From M55B118 sp964501715 (lineage in GTDB: Bacteria > Bacillota_I > Bacilli_A > Izemoplasmatales > Izemoplasmataceae): 53,244 nucleotides of DNA. Under the pieces are notes generated by a model that was not told the origin of the DNA, did not search any database, and saw nothing but the letters and a program-made list of their open reading frames with translations. The translations under genes were made by a program, and so were the position numbers. Below, one piece after another: positions 15,685 to 24,484 of this stretch. The DNA is taken from contig CAZCTR010000009.1 of assembly GCA_964501715.1 (NCBI GenBank), positions 1 through 53,244 on the forward strand, given 5' to 3'. The stretch's first letter is position 1. The number at the start of each line of letters is the position of its first letter.

Positions 15685-16494
15685 GTTAGGGATGATATTT
15701 TTCAAGAAGCGCACGATTGCGTGTTCCTTGTTGGTATGTGGGCTGACAATGTCGGCGACGGCCTTGAGGTCTGGGTGCGCATTGTTCATAGCGACACCGA
15801 CACGTGCATATTGCAGCAGTTCCAAATCATTGTGACCGTCCCCGAAAGCGATAACCCTCTCTTGGGGGATCTTGAGTGTCTCGGCGACATGCGCGAGGGC
15901 TCTGCCCTTGTCGGTGAGAGGGGAGAAGAGTTCGATGATCGATTGATGTTCATCGCCCCAGTTGCGGGTCATGATCTCCCCCTTGTAATGTTTGGCTACA
16001 TAGTCCTCGACCGCTTTCCCCCGACCGTCCTTGGCGATGATGATGCAGCCGTTGGTATCGGTGGGCAACGTGTCTTTGAACGCTCCGACATGGAGTTTCG
16101 CGGCACCGAAGAAATGAAGGAGGTCCACGATGTCATCGCTTTCTTCCAGAAGGAAGATATCGTCTTTGATCTCACAAAAGGCGTTTTCGATGTTATCCTG
16201 GTTGCTAGTGAAGATATCGACCACCTTGTCCCGGTCGAGTCTTATACTGACCTCTTCGAAATCAGGGTTGCCTTCCCAAGTGATGAGACCACCGTTATAA
16301 TTGATGAGTGGCGTATCGAGATCGAGCGCCTCATAATAGCGGATACTGCTTCGATGGGGCCTTCCTGTCGCGATGACGAGTTTATGACCCAAAGATTGTA
16401 TATGTTTGAGATAGTTCTTTGTCTTTTCATCCAGTGTGGACCAGTCATAGAGCAAGGTGCCATCGAGGTCCAATGCGATCAGATGTCTTTTCAT
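15664..16494 (-). CDS. Cof-type HAD-IIB family phosphatase
   Basis: Haloacid-dehalogenase superfamily hydrolase of 276 residues. Motif I is LIALDLDGTLLYD with the nucleophilic and acid Asp residues, motif II is VIATGRPHRSS, motif III a lysine in the GRGKAVEDYV/KGRAL region, and motif IV GDGHNDLELL. The C2B-type cap lies between motifs II and III. Such enzymes dephosphorylate sugar phosphates, flavin mononucleotide or pyridoxal phosphate; the substrate cannot be read from sequence. Single gene, minus strand, with its 3' end interlocked with that of ffh. Confidence 0.92.
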   Translation of the reverse strand: MKRHLIALDLDGTLLYDWSTLDEKTKNYLKHIQSLGHKLVIATGRPHRSSIRYYEALDLDTPLINYNGGLITWEGNPDFEEVSIRLDRDKVVDIFTSNQDNIENAFCEIKDDIFLLEESDDIVDLLHFFGAAKLHVGAFKDTLPTDTNGCIIIAKDGRGKAVEDYVAKHYKGEIMTRNWGDEHQSIIELFSPLTDKGRALAHVAETLKIPQERVIAFGDGHNDLELLQYARVGVAMNNAHPDLKAVADIVSPHTNKEHAIVRFLKNIIPNEKVEQD

Positions 16495-16618
16495 GTTATC
16501 ACCTCACAGCATTATCGCACAAAACCCCATTCATTGCAATCAGGATTCATATGAGCTATAACGATTTTCAGGACCTTTCAACACCACAAAACCATGCGAC
16601 AACACCAACCCTTTATGA

Positions 16619-16624
16619 TATAAT
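16619..16624 (+). promoter_or_regulatory. -10 element upstream of the 16643 gene
   Basis: TATAAT at 16619-16624 in the 148-bp divergent gap between the HAD gene and the 16643 gene. No good -35 element is visible at 16-18 bp spacing. Confidence 0.5.
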
Positions 16625-16642
16625 ACAATAAGAGGTGATGAC

Positions 16643-17419
16643 ATGCCCGAATTGACTTTTGGAGGTCTTGTGAACTTCCTGCTCGGATTAGCATCCGGGT
16701 TCATCATGTTCAGCCTTCTATACGTTTATTTCATTCTTCGCGGCAAGAACATGAAAATGGACACTGTCCACAAACCCGCGGATGAGATTGATGAAGAAGC
16801 CTTGAAGCAACTGATCATTGATAAACAGCATAAATTCAAGAAAACATATAAAAAAGACGGGAAGAACTATTCCCGCAGTATTTTCGACCTTTCATTTGAA
16901 CTGATTGAGGATATCTCGAGCTATCATTTTCCCCAATCATCGCATCCCACCCTCGAACTGAGCGTCAACGAGTTCATCACGTTGAATCATTACATCACGG
17001 ACAGGGTCGATCACATTCTCAATACACCATTGCTCAAGAACACCAGGAACATCAGGATTACTCGCGTGGTTCAATTATTTGAGAGGAAAAAGCAGATTGA
17101 GAACACAAAAGTCGCCAAATTCGCAACAAACAAGAAAGTCAAGGGTGCGTTCAAGGCGACGCTTGGTGCGATCAACGTCTTCAATCCGGCCTATTGGTTC
17201 AGGAAACTTGTAATAAACCGAAGCGTTGATTTCATGAGCAAGCACATCGCCCAGCTCATCATCGCAGTAGTCGGAGAGGAGACGAGCAAAATCTATTCCA
17301 AAAAGCTTTTCGACAAGGATATAGAATTCGATCTTGTCGAACAAGAACTCAACTCCATTGAAAAAGGCGAATATGAGGAAACCGAAACCCCATCCAAGAA
17401 CCGGGGCAAGAAAAAATAA
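16643..17419 (+). CDS. membrane-anchored protein of unknown function
   Basis: I do not recognise a family. The 258-residue product has one clear N-terminal membrane helix (residues ~8-32, FGGLVNFLLGLASGFIMFSLL region), then a basic segment and a mixed helical cytoplasmic domain. Around residues 165-215 there are weakly hydrophobic, aromatic stretches (INVFNPAYWFRKLVI; HIAQLIIAVVG) that could be amphipathic membrane-contact helices. The tail is acidic, then basic (RGKKK). It starts at ATG 16643 after AGAGGTGATG and is followed 27 bp later by the FtsK-like gene, so the two are probably co-transcribed. A role as membrane partner of that translocase is a guess from position. Confidence 0.85.
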   Translation: MPELTFGGLVNFLLGLASGFIMFSLLYVYFILRGKNMKMDTVHKPADEIDEEALKQLIIDKQHKFKKTYKKDGKNYSRSIFDLSFELIEDISSYHFPQSSHPTLELSVNEFITLNHYITDRVDHILNTPLLKNTRNIRITRVVQLFERKKQIENTKVAKFATNKKVKGAFKATLGAINVFNPAYWFRKLVINRSVDFMSKHIAQLIIAVVGEETSKIYSKKLFDKDIEFDLVEQELNSIEKGEYEETETPSKNRGKKK

Positions 17420-17446
17420 CCAAGTGAATGACGAGGGGGACCCACC

Positions 17447-19693
17447 ATGTTTTTCAAACGGAACAAGAAAATCAAACCGCCTTATAAGCGTAGTGCCGAT
17501 ATCGAGCCTTTTCAGCTATATGAGATTGTCGAGGAGACAGAGAAGAAGGAAGGGTATCAGCACAGTCATTTCGTGTCGCCCATTTTCGGTCAGCACGTAA
17601 AGGATGAAGTGGTACTCCCTATTAAAACCAAACGAAACCAGGACCTCAACAAGCTGGACCCCTTCAGAACGAAACCACGGCTCACCAAGGAAGAAAGAAT
17701 TCGTAAATACGGTACGGCATATCCTGAATTCGACCTCATCAGAGGTCATAGCCTCAATGAGGCCATGAACCGTCCACAACAGGGCAGCAGAAAGAAAGAA
17801 GGTTCCCCTGATGCGTCATTGGATGTTGTAGAAGCCGCGATCATCGATCACGGCAATGATGACACAGTCACCCAACTCCGACCCGAAAAGGGAAGGAAGG
17901 TTCAGGAGTTCACGAAGCAAGCCAATTTGGCGAGGGAAGCTGACAAACCTGAAAAAGCGTCAAGCCCCCAACCACAGGAGTCAACAAATCACCAAGCATC
18001 ATCCAAAAGCGGGATTGATGCTTTGAGACAAGCCGCGACAAAAGCCCATGGCGTCAAGGGAGACGAGGCTGACTCTTCCCATGCTTCTCATGTCGATGAA
18101 ACGCCAAAAGAACATGAAGATGTCCATGCTTCATATGATGATTCCCCTCAAACAGGTCATGAGGAACAAGCGGATAAGCCTTATTACGAAGAGGCTCACA
18201 CAAGCATGGATGAGAAGGAACCCACGAAAGAAAGCAAAGGTTCAGCGAACCGGACCGTGACAAAAGGGACCAGAAATTACGGCTCATATCAGATTCCTCC
18301 TGTCAGTCTCTTGAGTGAACCCGAGAGCGATGCCCCGGACCTAAGTGAATCCATTGAGCGACAAACCAATATCATCAATGAGACATTCTCCGAATTCGGT
18401 GTGGGCGCACGTGTCTATGACAAGACGCAAGGGCCTAGTGTCACCCGTTATGAAATCGCGGTGGAACGGGGAGTCAAGCTCAACAAGATAACCAACCTGT
18501 ACGATAATCTGAAAATGGCGCTAGCCGCAAAGCGCATCCGAATAGAAGCGCCGATTCCGGGAAAAAGGACTGTCGGCATCGAGGTCCCGAATGAAAAACC
18601 CAGAACGGTTCACTTCTTTGAAATCGCGAACCGTTCCATGTTCAAGAGCGCTTCGGTGCCCTTGACCCTCGCGCTGGGACTCGATATCGACGGCAACCCG
18701 ATCTATGCCCCGGCGAAGTCCATGCCGCACGGACTCATCGCGGGACAGACAGGAAGCGGGAAAAGTGTATGCATTAACACCGTGCTCATGAGTCTTTTGC
18801 TCAAATACAAGCCCAACGACCTTAAACTCATGCTCATCGACCCGAAAATGGTTGAACTCTCCCACTACAATGACCTGCCACACCTATTGACTCCTGTCAT
18901 CACGGATGCGAAAGCCGCGACCGCCGGCCTCAAATGGGTTGTGGAAGAGATGGAGAGAAGATTCAAGGCCTTCTCCTCGGTCCAGGCACGCGATATCGAC
19001 GCATATAACAAAAAAACCGAGACCGAGAGCGAAAAGCTCCCCTATATCGTGATTGTCGTAGATGAGCTCGCCGACCTTATGATGGTGGCCTCGCAACATG
19101 TCGAGGAATCCATCATGCGCATCACGCAGAAAGCCCGGGCTTGTGGCATCCATCTTCTTGTGGCGACACAAAGACCTTCCACGGATGTCATCAAAGGGAC
19201 CATCAAATCCAACATCCCAACACGCATCGCATTCAGCGTATCGTCCCATATCGACTCGCAGACCATACTAGATAGCACCGGTGCGGAGACACTGCTTGGC
19301 CGGGGCGATATGTTGTACCATCAGAGCGGACAGAGCAAGATCCGTCTCCAAGGCGCTTTTGTAAGCGATGAGGATATCGAGACAATTACAGAATTCATCA
19401 AGAACCAAGCGGGGCCGGATTACTTGTTCGAGAAAGATGCGCTCATGAAAGACGCCAACAAGAAATTCGAATATGACGAACTGCTGGAGGATGTCGCGCA
19501 TTTCGTGGTGCAAAAGCAGGAGGCGAGCATCAATAAGATCTCCAAACACTTCTCCATAGGTTTCAACCGTGCACAAAGCATTGTAGAATCATTGGAGGCT
19601 GCAGGCGTGGTCTCCGGCAATCTCGGTTCAAAAGCACGGAGTGTGCTCGTCAATGAAGAGGACATCGGCAGCTATCTTGACAATCTCGGGTGA
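17447..19693 (+). CDS. FtsK/SpoIIIE family DNA translocase lacking membrane segments
   Basis: The 748-residue protein has the FtsK motor: beta/alpha domains with Walker A GQTGSGKSVC near residue 435, Walker B IVIVVDELADLMM near 536, LVATQRPSTDVI, and the C-terminal winged-helix gamma domain (about 685-745, INKISKHFSIGFNRAQSIVESLE) that reads oriented DNA sites. FtsK and SpoIIIE begin with four membrane helices; here the N-terminal ~130 residues are basic and polar with no hydrophobic helix, followed by an acidic Ser/Glu/His-rich disordered linker (~130-285). This resembles Bacillus SftA (YtpS), a soluble translocase that moves chromosomal DNA from the closing septum. GAGGGGG precedes the ATG. 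Confidence 0.93.
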   Translation: MFFKRNKKIKPPYKRSADIEPFQLYEIVEETEKKEGYQHSHFVSPIFGQHVKDEVVLPIKTKRNQDLNKLDPFRTKPRLTKEERIRKYGTAYPEFDLIRGHSLNEAMNRPQQGSRKKEGSPDASLDVVEAAIIDHGNDDTVTQLRPEKGRKVQEFTKQANLAREADKPEKASSPQPQESTNHQASSKSGIDALRQAATKAHGVKGDEADSSHASHVDETPKEHEDVHASYDDSPQTGHEEQADKPYYEEAHTSMDEKEPTKESKGSANRTVTKGTRNYGSYQIPPVSLLSEPESDAPDLSESIERQTNIINETFSEFGVGARVYDKTQGPSVTRYEIAVERGVKLNKITNLYDNLKMALAAKRIRIEAPIPGKRTVGIEVPNEKPRTVHFFEIANRSMFKSASVPLTLALGLDIDGNPIYAPAKSMPHGLIAGQTGSGKSVCINTVLMSLLLKYKPNDLKLMLIDPKMVELSHYNDLPHLLTPVITDAKAATAGLKWVVEEMERRFKAFSSVQARDIDAYNKKTETESEKLPYIVIVVDELADLMMVASQHVEESIMRITQKARACGIHLLVATQRPSTDVIKGTIKSNIPTRIAFSVSSHIDSQTILDSTGAETLLGRGDMLYHQSGQSKIRLQGAFVSDEDIETITEFIKNQAGPDYLFEKDALMKDANKKFEYDELLEDVAHFVVQKQEASINKISKHFSIGFNRAQSIVESLEAAGVVSGNLGSKARSVLVNEEDIGSYLDNLG

Positions 19694-19698
19694 TTTCC

Positions 19699-20586
19699 AT
19701 GACAGACCACGATTCAATCGACATGTATTTCGATGATGACCAATGGTATAAGAAAGACGCATACAGGACTCAAAAACTGTTCAAGAAAGCGCGGCGAAAA
19801 TTTGTTGCTGCGCTTTTAAGCGTGCTTCTGATTGTCACACTTCCCTTTTTCAGAAGCCGTTACATAGATTTCAACTCCCTTTATAGCACCACCTTGGACG
19901 ATTTCTCTTTATTCCGCATGTTTGCGCCGCAAGGTCTACGATCACTTCTTGCAGGAGTGCCCGTTTTTCTTGTGCTGATCACCCTTGTATTATTGTTTGC
20001 GCTGCTCATGTTCATCAAAATGCGCCGTTTGAAAAATGCATCCACATCCACTGTATTCGAAAATTTCAAACCCCTCTACAACCGTTTTGACGTGTTGGTC
20101 TTCGTTTTGCATCTCATGGCCCTCTACATGGTCGTGAACGCTTTTTTCTTTTCTATGGCTACCATTGAAGGGGCCAGCATGAAACCCACCTTCAATTCCG
20201 GGGACAATGTCGTGATGACGCACGTGGATGAATCATACGACCGTTTGGACCTCGTGGTTGTGCGTCACGAGGACGCTTCAGAGGATTTTCTCATCAAGCG
20301 TCTGATCGGTCTTCCGGGTGAGACAATCATGATTGAGGATGATGGGGTCTTTGTGGATGGAGCGAGATTGAACGAACCATATCTTGCACAGAATACAAAG
20401 ACCACCTGCCCGCGCAATGAGGACTCCTGCAGCTGGACGTTGCAGGAGGATGAATATTTCGTTTTGGGCGACAACCGGTCCAATTCGCTTGACTCAAGGC
20501 ATTACGGTCATTTTACAAGCATACAGTTATATGGCAGGATCCAGATTCGTTTGTATCCGTTTCATGCGATAGGGAAGGTGGAATGA
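19699..20586 (+). CDS. lepB: signal peptidase I
   Basis: Membrane serine protease that removes signal peptides from exported proteins. The 295-residue protein has three hydrophobic segments (about 32-52, 80-105 and 127-150), one or two more than the Bacillus SipS type. The catalytic serine is S160 in IEGASMKPTF and the lysine is K200 in FLIKRLIGLPGE; box E is VLGDNRSNSLDSRHYG. A cysteine pair (TTCPRNEDSC) sits in the periplasm-side insertion before box E. A GTG at 19690 overlapping the ftsK stop is an alternative start; I prefer ATG 19699. It ends one base before rbgA. Confidence 0.94.
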   Translation: MTDHDSIDMYFDDDQWYKKDAYRTQKLFKKARRKFVAALLSVLLIVTLPFFRSRYIDFNSLYSTTLDDFSLFRMFAPQGLRSLLAGVPVFLVLITLVLLFALLMFIKMRRLKNASTSTVFENFKPLYNRFDVLVFVLHLMALYMVVNAFFFSMATIEGASMKPTFNSGDNVVMTHVDESYDRLDLVVVRHEDASEDFLIKRLIGLPGETIMIEDDGVFVDGARLNEPYLAQNTKTTCPRNEDSCSWTLQEDEYFVLGDNRSNSLDSRHYGHFTSIQLYGRIQIRLYPFHAIGKVE

Positions 20587-20587
20587 C

Positions 20588-21445
20588 ATGAGTGAAATAC
20601 AATATTATCCCGGACATATGGAAAAGACCAAAAGGGAGATCCATGACCGGCTCAACATCATCGACATCGTGTTCGAGATTGTGGATGCGCGGGCGCCTCT
20701 TTCCACCCAGCATCCGGATATCACCTCGATCGTACGAAACAAACCCCGTCTGATGCTGATCAACAAGTCCGACCTTGCGGATGAAAAGACGCTCGAAGGG
20801 TTTGAGAAGCTTTTCAAGTCCCAAGGATTTGAAACGATCAGGATCAACGCCCGTTCCGGAAAGAACGTCCGGGAGATCCTTCCTGTCGCACGCAGGATGC
20901 TTTCGGATGTGTTCGCCAAAGAAAAGAGCAAAGGGCGCATCGACCGTCCGATCAGGGCGCTGATCCTGGGCATTCCGAACGTCGGCAAATCCACATTGAT
21001 CAACCGCCTTGTCGACAAACGCATCACGAAAGTCGGAGACAGACCGGGGATCACCCGGCATCTTCAAACCATCCGTGCGCACAAGGAATTGGAGCTGTTG
21101 GATACACCCGGTGTCCTTCCACCGAAGATCACACCAAAATCCCGGGCTCTGAAACTCGCGCTTCTAGGAGCCATCAAGGACCATCTTGTCCCGCGGGACG
21201 AGGTGGTGATCTATGGTTTCGATGTGTTGATGAGACATTACAGGGGCGCTTTCGAAGCGCGTTATGAGATAGCGTTTGACAGTGATGATCCGCTTGAAAT
21301 CTTCGAAAAGATCGGCCGACGCATAGGGGCCCTCAAAAAGGGCGGCGTCATAGATTATGACAAGGTCATGGACCGCTTCCTGCACGATTTCAGACACCAG
21401 CAATTCGGTCGTTTGACCTTGGAGAGGGCCGATGAGGATGTATGA
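20588..21445 (+). CDS. rbgA: ribosome biogenesis GTPase RbgA (YlqF)
   Basis: Circularly permuted GTPase needed for late 50S subunit assembly. In the 285-residue protein the G4 motif NKSD (about residue 58) precedes G1 GIPNVGKST (about 128) and G3 DTPG, the order that defines the family. The N terminus IQYYPGHMEKTKREI carries the catalytic-type histidine region. The C-terminal domain (about 190-285) matches RbgA. It sits between lepB and rnhB as in Bacillus and overlaps rnhB by 14 bp. Confidence 0.95.
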   Translation: MSEIQYYPGHMEKTKREIHDRLNIIDIVFEIVDARAPLSTQHPDITSIVRNKPRLMLINKSDLADEKTLEGFEKLFKSQGFETIRINARSGKNVREILPVARRMLSDVFAKEKSKGRIDRPIRALILGIPNVGKSTLINRLVDKRITKVGDRPGITRHLQTIRAHKELELLDTPGVLPPKITPKSRALKLALLGAIKDHLVPRDEVVIYGFDVLMRHYRGAFEARYEIAFDSDDPLEIFEKIGRRIGALKKGGVIDYDKVMDRFLHDFRHQQFGRLTLERADEDV

Positions 21446-22061
21446 ATATGAACTGAGTGCCATGGGAAAAGGGTATCAACGCATCGCTGGATGCGACGAA
21501 GTCGGGAGAGGACCGCTTGCGGGGCCATTGGTGGCCGCCGCGGTCGTGCTGGATCCGAAGAGCCGAATTGAGGGTCTGGATGATTCCAAGAAGCTGAGTG
21601 TGAAAAAACGGGAAGCGCTAGCTTTGCGCATCAAGGAAGAAGCCGCCGCTTATGCGGTTGTGCATATCACCCCAAGCGAGGTCGACAGGCTCAATGTCTA
21701 CAAGGCGTCGCAGACTGCGATGAGAAGAGCTTTGTTGAAGCTTGAAGGCGTGGATTATGTGCTGAGTGATGCCATGCCGATCCCGGGGCTCGGTGCACCG
21801 GTTGAGTCCATCATCAAAGGCGATAGTAAAAGCGCCTCGATCGCTGCCGCTTCGATACTTGCGAAGGTGAGCAGGGACAATTATATGATGAACCTGGCTG
21901 AGGACTATCCCCTTTATGGCTTCGACGAACATAAAGGGTATCCGACCAAGAATCACCTTGAGGCATTAAAGGCCTATGGCGTGATGCCTGAGCACCGCAA
22001 AAGCTACGCACCGGTCAGGAAACTCATCATGAAACAGCAAACCCTCGAACTTGGAGAGTGA
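21432..22061 (+). CDS. rnhB: ribonuclease HII
   Basis: Cleaves RNA in RNA-DNA hybrids and removes misincorporated ribonucleotides. The 209-residue protein shows CDEVGRGPLAGPLVAAAVVL (first two acidic catalytic residues), LDDSKKLS, the third aspartate in YVLSDAM and the helix SIAAASILAKVSRD. The ends match family length. In-frame ATGs at 21432 and 21438 both lie inside the end of rbgA; I chose the first, but the shorter form is possible. Confidence 0.95.
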   Translation: MRMYEYELSAMGKGYQRIAGCDEVGRGPLAGPLVAAAVVLDPKSRIEGLDDSKKLSVKKREALALRIKEEAAAYAVVHITPSEVDRLNVYKASQTAMRRALLKLEGVDYVLSDAMPIPGLGAPVESIIKGDSKSASIAAASILAKVSRDNYMMNLAEDYPLYGFDEHKGYPTKNHLEALKAYGVMPEHRKSYAPVRKLIMKQQTLELGE

Positions 22062-22065
22062 ATGT

Positions 22066-22635
22066 ATGATTGTTAGCAAGCAGGACCTGTTGAAGAAAGA
22101 TCTTAAAGGCAAGGTCGTCATATTCAAAACCGACACCGTTTATGGCATAGGTGCCCTTTTGAATGATGCCGATGCGGTCGAACGCATTTTTGAGATTAAA
22201 AATAGGGACAAAAAGAATCCGCTTGCGGTACTAGTGGGCCATGCCGACGATGCGTACCGTCTCGTGCACGACCCAGAAAGAATCCATCCTCACGTAAGCG
22301 AACACTGGCCTGGCGCTTTGACCTTGGTGACGAAAAAAAGTGAAGCGGTGAGCGATGCGGTCACGCGAGGCAAAAAGACAGTGGGCATCAGGATGCCCGA
22401 TGACACTGATGCTTTGGATATTCTTCGCTGTTTCGGACCCATGGCGGTGACGAGTCTCAACCTATCCAGCGAGCCGCCCGTCCTTAAATACGAGGATGCG
22501 CTCAAATTCGAGAAGGTTGTGGACTATGTGGTCGAGGGGGACGATCTGGACTCAGTCGCATCCACCGTCTTTGATGCCGACGAACATAGGACGCTCCGTC
22601 AAGGGGCGGTTGTCGTGAATAGTAAACGCTTGTAA
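22066..22635 (+). CDS. tsaC: threonylcarbamoyl-AMP synthase-type YrdC protein
   Basis: Makes threonylcarbamoyl-AMP from threonine, bicarbonate and ATP for the t6A tRNA modification. The 189-residue protein is a single YrdC domain: FKTDTVYGIGAL, IFEIKNRDKKNPLAVLVG, HWPGALTLV, TVGIRMPDD and the MAVTSLNLSSEPP loop. The C-terminal Sua5 extension is absent, so it is of the short TsaC/YrdC type. Start at ATG 22066 with GGAGAGTG just upstream inside the end of rnhB. A strict assignment to TsaC over other YrdC paralogues is inference. Confidence 0.88.
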   Translation: MIVSKQDLLKKDLKGKVVIFKTDTVYGIGALLNDADAVERIFEIKNRDKKNPLAVLVGHADDAYRLVHDPERIHPHVSEHWPGALTLVTKKSEAVSDAVTRGKKTVGIRMPDDTDALDILRCFGPMAVTSLNLSSEPPVLKYEDALKFEKVVDYVVEGDDLDSVASTVFDADEHRTLRQGAVVVNSKRL

Positions 22636-22671
22636 GTTTCGCGATTTCTTTGTCTTTTGGTCCGGATTTGA

Positions 22672-22677
22672 TATAAT
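22672..22677 (+). promoter_or_regulatory. -10 element upstream of rpiB
   Basis: TATAAT at 22672-22677, with TTTGTC (22649-22654) at a 17-bp spacing as a weak -35. It would drive rpiB and, because only 18 bp separate rpiB from the next gene, perhaps the ATP synthase operon. Confidence 0.6.
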
Positions 22678-22707
22678 GGGAAAGTAGAAAAATTAAGAGG
22701 TGTGCTT

Positions 22708-23145
22708 ATGAAAATTGCAATCGGTTCTGACCATGCAGGGTTTGAACTCAAGGAGAAAGTGCTGCGGCATTTGCAGGAAAAGGGCTGGGACGTCAAGGAC
22801 TATGGCGCCTACAGTGAAGAGAGCCTGGATTACAACGACGTCGCGATTGAAGTCGCGCACGATGTGCGGGACGGAAAGATGGACCGAGGGATCCTTCTCT
22901 GTGGAACAGGCATAGGGATGAGCATCCAGGCGAACAAGGTTGAAGGCATTCGCGCCGCGCATGTGCACGACATGTTCAGCGCACATGACACAAGAAGCCA
23001 TAACGATTCAAATGTACTTGCGTTCGGTGGCCGTGTCTTAGGTGTCGAACTTGCCAATGGCATCGTCGATGTCTGGCTAAAGACGCCTTTCAGCGGTGAT
23101 GATCGACACGCCCGCCGTGTGAACAAGCTTACGAATAAAAAATAA
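22708..23145 (+). CDS. rpiB: ribose-5-phosphate isomerase B
   Basis: Interconverts ribose 5-phosphate and ribulose 5-phosphate in the pentose phosphate pathway. The 145-residue protein begins with the GSDHAGFELK motif and has the active-site cysteine in LLCGTGIGMSIQANK and the HDMFSAHDTRSHNDSNVL block. The family also includes LacA/LacB galactose-6-phosphate isomerase subunits; the single gene without a partner favours RpiB. Start at ATG 22708 after AGAGGTG. Just upstream of the ATP synthase genes. Confidence 0.93.
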   Translation: MKIAIGSDHAGFELKEKVLRHLQEKGWDVKDYGAYSEESLDYNDVAIEVAHDVRDGKMDRGILLCGTGIGMSIQANKVEGIRAAHVHDMFSAHDTRSHNDSNVLAFGGRVLGVELANGIVDVWLKTPFSGDDRHARRVNKLTNKK

Positions 23146-23163
23146 GTGAGGCCGGTGGACACC

Positions 23164-23388
23164 ATGGAAGATAGGAAGTTCATCATCAAGCTGCTTGCGA
23201 TCGCATCTAATTTTGTTTATGAAGCCATCGCGGCCATCTTGGTGGGTTGGCTTATCGGCCGTGGTCTTGACTATTTATTCTCACTTGAAAACGTGTTTGT
23301 GATCATACTCATGGTTCTGGGCGCGCTTGCGGCGGTTCGGAACCTTATGGTGCGGGTATACAGATTGGGGGCCAGACGTGATGACTGA
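23164..23388 (+). CDS. atpZ: AtpZ-like small membrane protein
   Basis: A 74-residue protein with two membrane helices, the first with ASNFVYEAIAAILVGWLIGRGLD and the second FVIILMVLGALAAVRN. It resembles AtpZ, which precedes atpI in many ATP synthase operons and has been linked to ion supply or assembly. It overlaps atpI by 8 bp. The name rests on size, helix pattern and position. Confidence 0.75.
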   Translation: MEDRKFIIKLLAIASNFVYEAIAAILVGWLIGRGLDYLFSLENVFVIILMVLGALAAVRNLMVRVYRLGARRDD

Positions 23389-23761
23389 AAAAGCATTCGT
23401 GAAAACATTCCTTTATGTCTGGATCTATGTGGCGGTCCTGGCGGGTGTTTTTTATTTTGCCTTTGACTATGAGTCCGCCATCAGTTTCTTTCTGGGTTCA
23501 GCTGTGAGCGTGATGCTCATGAGCCACAATTATAAACGAACCATGCGTGCCGCGCAGAAGGACCCCGAATCACTCAGGCGTGTCGCAATGGTCAATTATG
23601 CATTCAGATACACATTCTATATACTGATTTTGGCCATCGCGTACTTCTCTGATGGCCTCGATATCATCTTCACATTCATCGGATTCCTTTCATTCAAGGT
23701 CACCATGCTCTTCAGCATGGCGATTGGAAGAATCCATAAGGAGGGTTCAGACGATGCTTGA
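23381..23761 (+). CDS. atpI: ATP synthase subunit I
   Basis: A 126-residue protein with four hydrophobic helices. AtpI (UncI) is an assembly factor that helps form the c-ring. The sequence is poorly conserved in the family, so identification comes from topology and its place between atpZ and atpB. It overlaps both neighbours by 8 bp. Start at ATG 23381; longer in-frame forms upstream overlap atpZ further and lack a typical start. Confidence 0.8.
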   Translation: MTEKAFVKTFLYVWIYVAVLAGVFYFAFDYESAISFFLGSAVSVMLMSHNYKRTMRAAQKDPESLRRVAMVNYAFRYTFYILILAIAYFSDGLDIIFTFIGFLSFKVTMLFSMAIGRIHKEGSDDA

Positions 23762-24419
23762 ATTCTATAGCGGCTTAAGCAGTTCTCTCAGAGCGTCGCT
23801 CATTGTGACCGTAGCGCTCGTCATCATTGTCATCCTTCTGGGTCGCAAGGTCGAATCCATGGACCCCAAAGCGCCTATAAAGGGACCGATTTTCATCGTC
23901 GTGATGGCCATCGACATGCTGAACAGCTTCGTCGAGGAATTCTATGGAAGCCAATGGCGTCGATTTGCCCCGATTTTGCTTGCATTTCTGCTCTTTTTGG
24001 CACTCGCGAACACCGCGAGCCTCTTTGGTCTCTCGACACCCCTTTCGAACATCAATGTCGCACTGGCGTTCAGTTTCATGGCCTTCGCAGTCATCCAGAT
24101 CTCCGGACTGATTGTCAGAGGTCCGATCAAGAGGATCAAGGATTTATCTTCACCCACTCCGATTCTCTTGCCGTTGAACCTTCTCAGCGAGGTGTCCGCA
24201 CCGCTTGCGATGGGACTCCGTCTTTTCGGGAACCTCCTTTCAGGCACAGTCATAGGAATCGTGGTGTTCAACCTCTTGAACAACGTCTTCGGCATAGTGG
24301 CCACGGCAGCGGTGGTTCACCCGATCTTCAACATTGGCTTCGGTCTGATCCAAGCGTTTGTCTATTTCATGTTATTGCTCGTGTTCCTCTCGATGGCGAT
24401 CGAAGAACCCGAGGTTTGA
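23754..24419 (+). CDS. atpB: ATP synthase subunit a
   Basis: Membrane stator subunit with the ion half-channels. The 221-residue protein has five to six helices. The essential arginine is in the fourth-helix motif GLRLFGNLLSG. Downstream, the IFNIGFGLIQAFVYFMLLLVFLSMA helix is typical of the final pair. The start at ATG 23754 overlaps atpI by 8 bp and follows AAGGAGGG; an upstream in-frame extension would be hydrophilic and is not expected. Confidence 0.95.
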   Translation: MLEFYSGLSSSLRASLIVTVALVIIVILLGRKVESMDPKAPIKGPIFIVVMAIDMLNSFVEEFYGSQWRRFAPILLAFLLFLALANTASLFGLSTPLSNINVALAFSFMAFAVIQISGLIVRGPIKRIKDLSSPTPILLPLNLLSEVSAPLAMGLRLFGNLLSGTVIGIVVFNLLNNVFGIVATAAVVHPIFNIGFGLIQAFVYFMLLLVFLSMAIEEPEV

Positions 24420-24484
24420 TGGGAAACAACTAATATCAATATAGATTCTGAAACAACCATAATGGATAACTAGGAGGAAATATC
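24420..24484 (+). promoter_or_regulatory. atpB-atpE gap with strong c-subunit ribosome-binding site
   Basis: The only sizeable gap in the operon is AT-rich and ends in CTAGGAGGAAATATC before atpE. A boosted initiation site fits the high copy number of subunit c. Confidence 0.6.

Noticed and set aside
15721..16554. A 277-codon plus-strand frame opposite the HAD phosphatase.
   Set aside because: The minus-strand frame carries all four HAD motifs; the plus-strand product shows no family features.
17830..18290. Repeat array or tandem peptide repeats in the FtsK-like linker.
   Set aside because: The region is acidic low-complexity sequence without a regular repeat unit.
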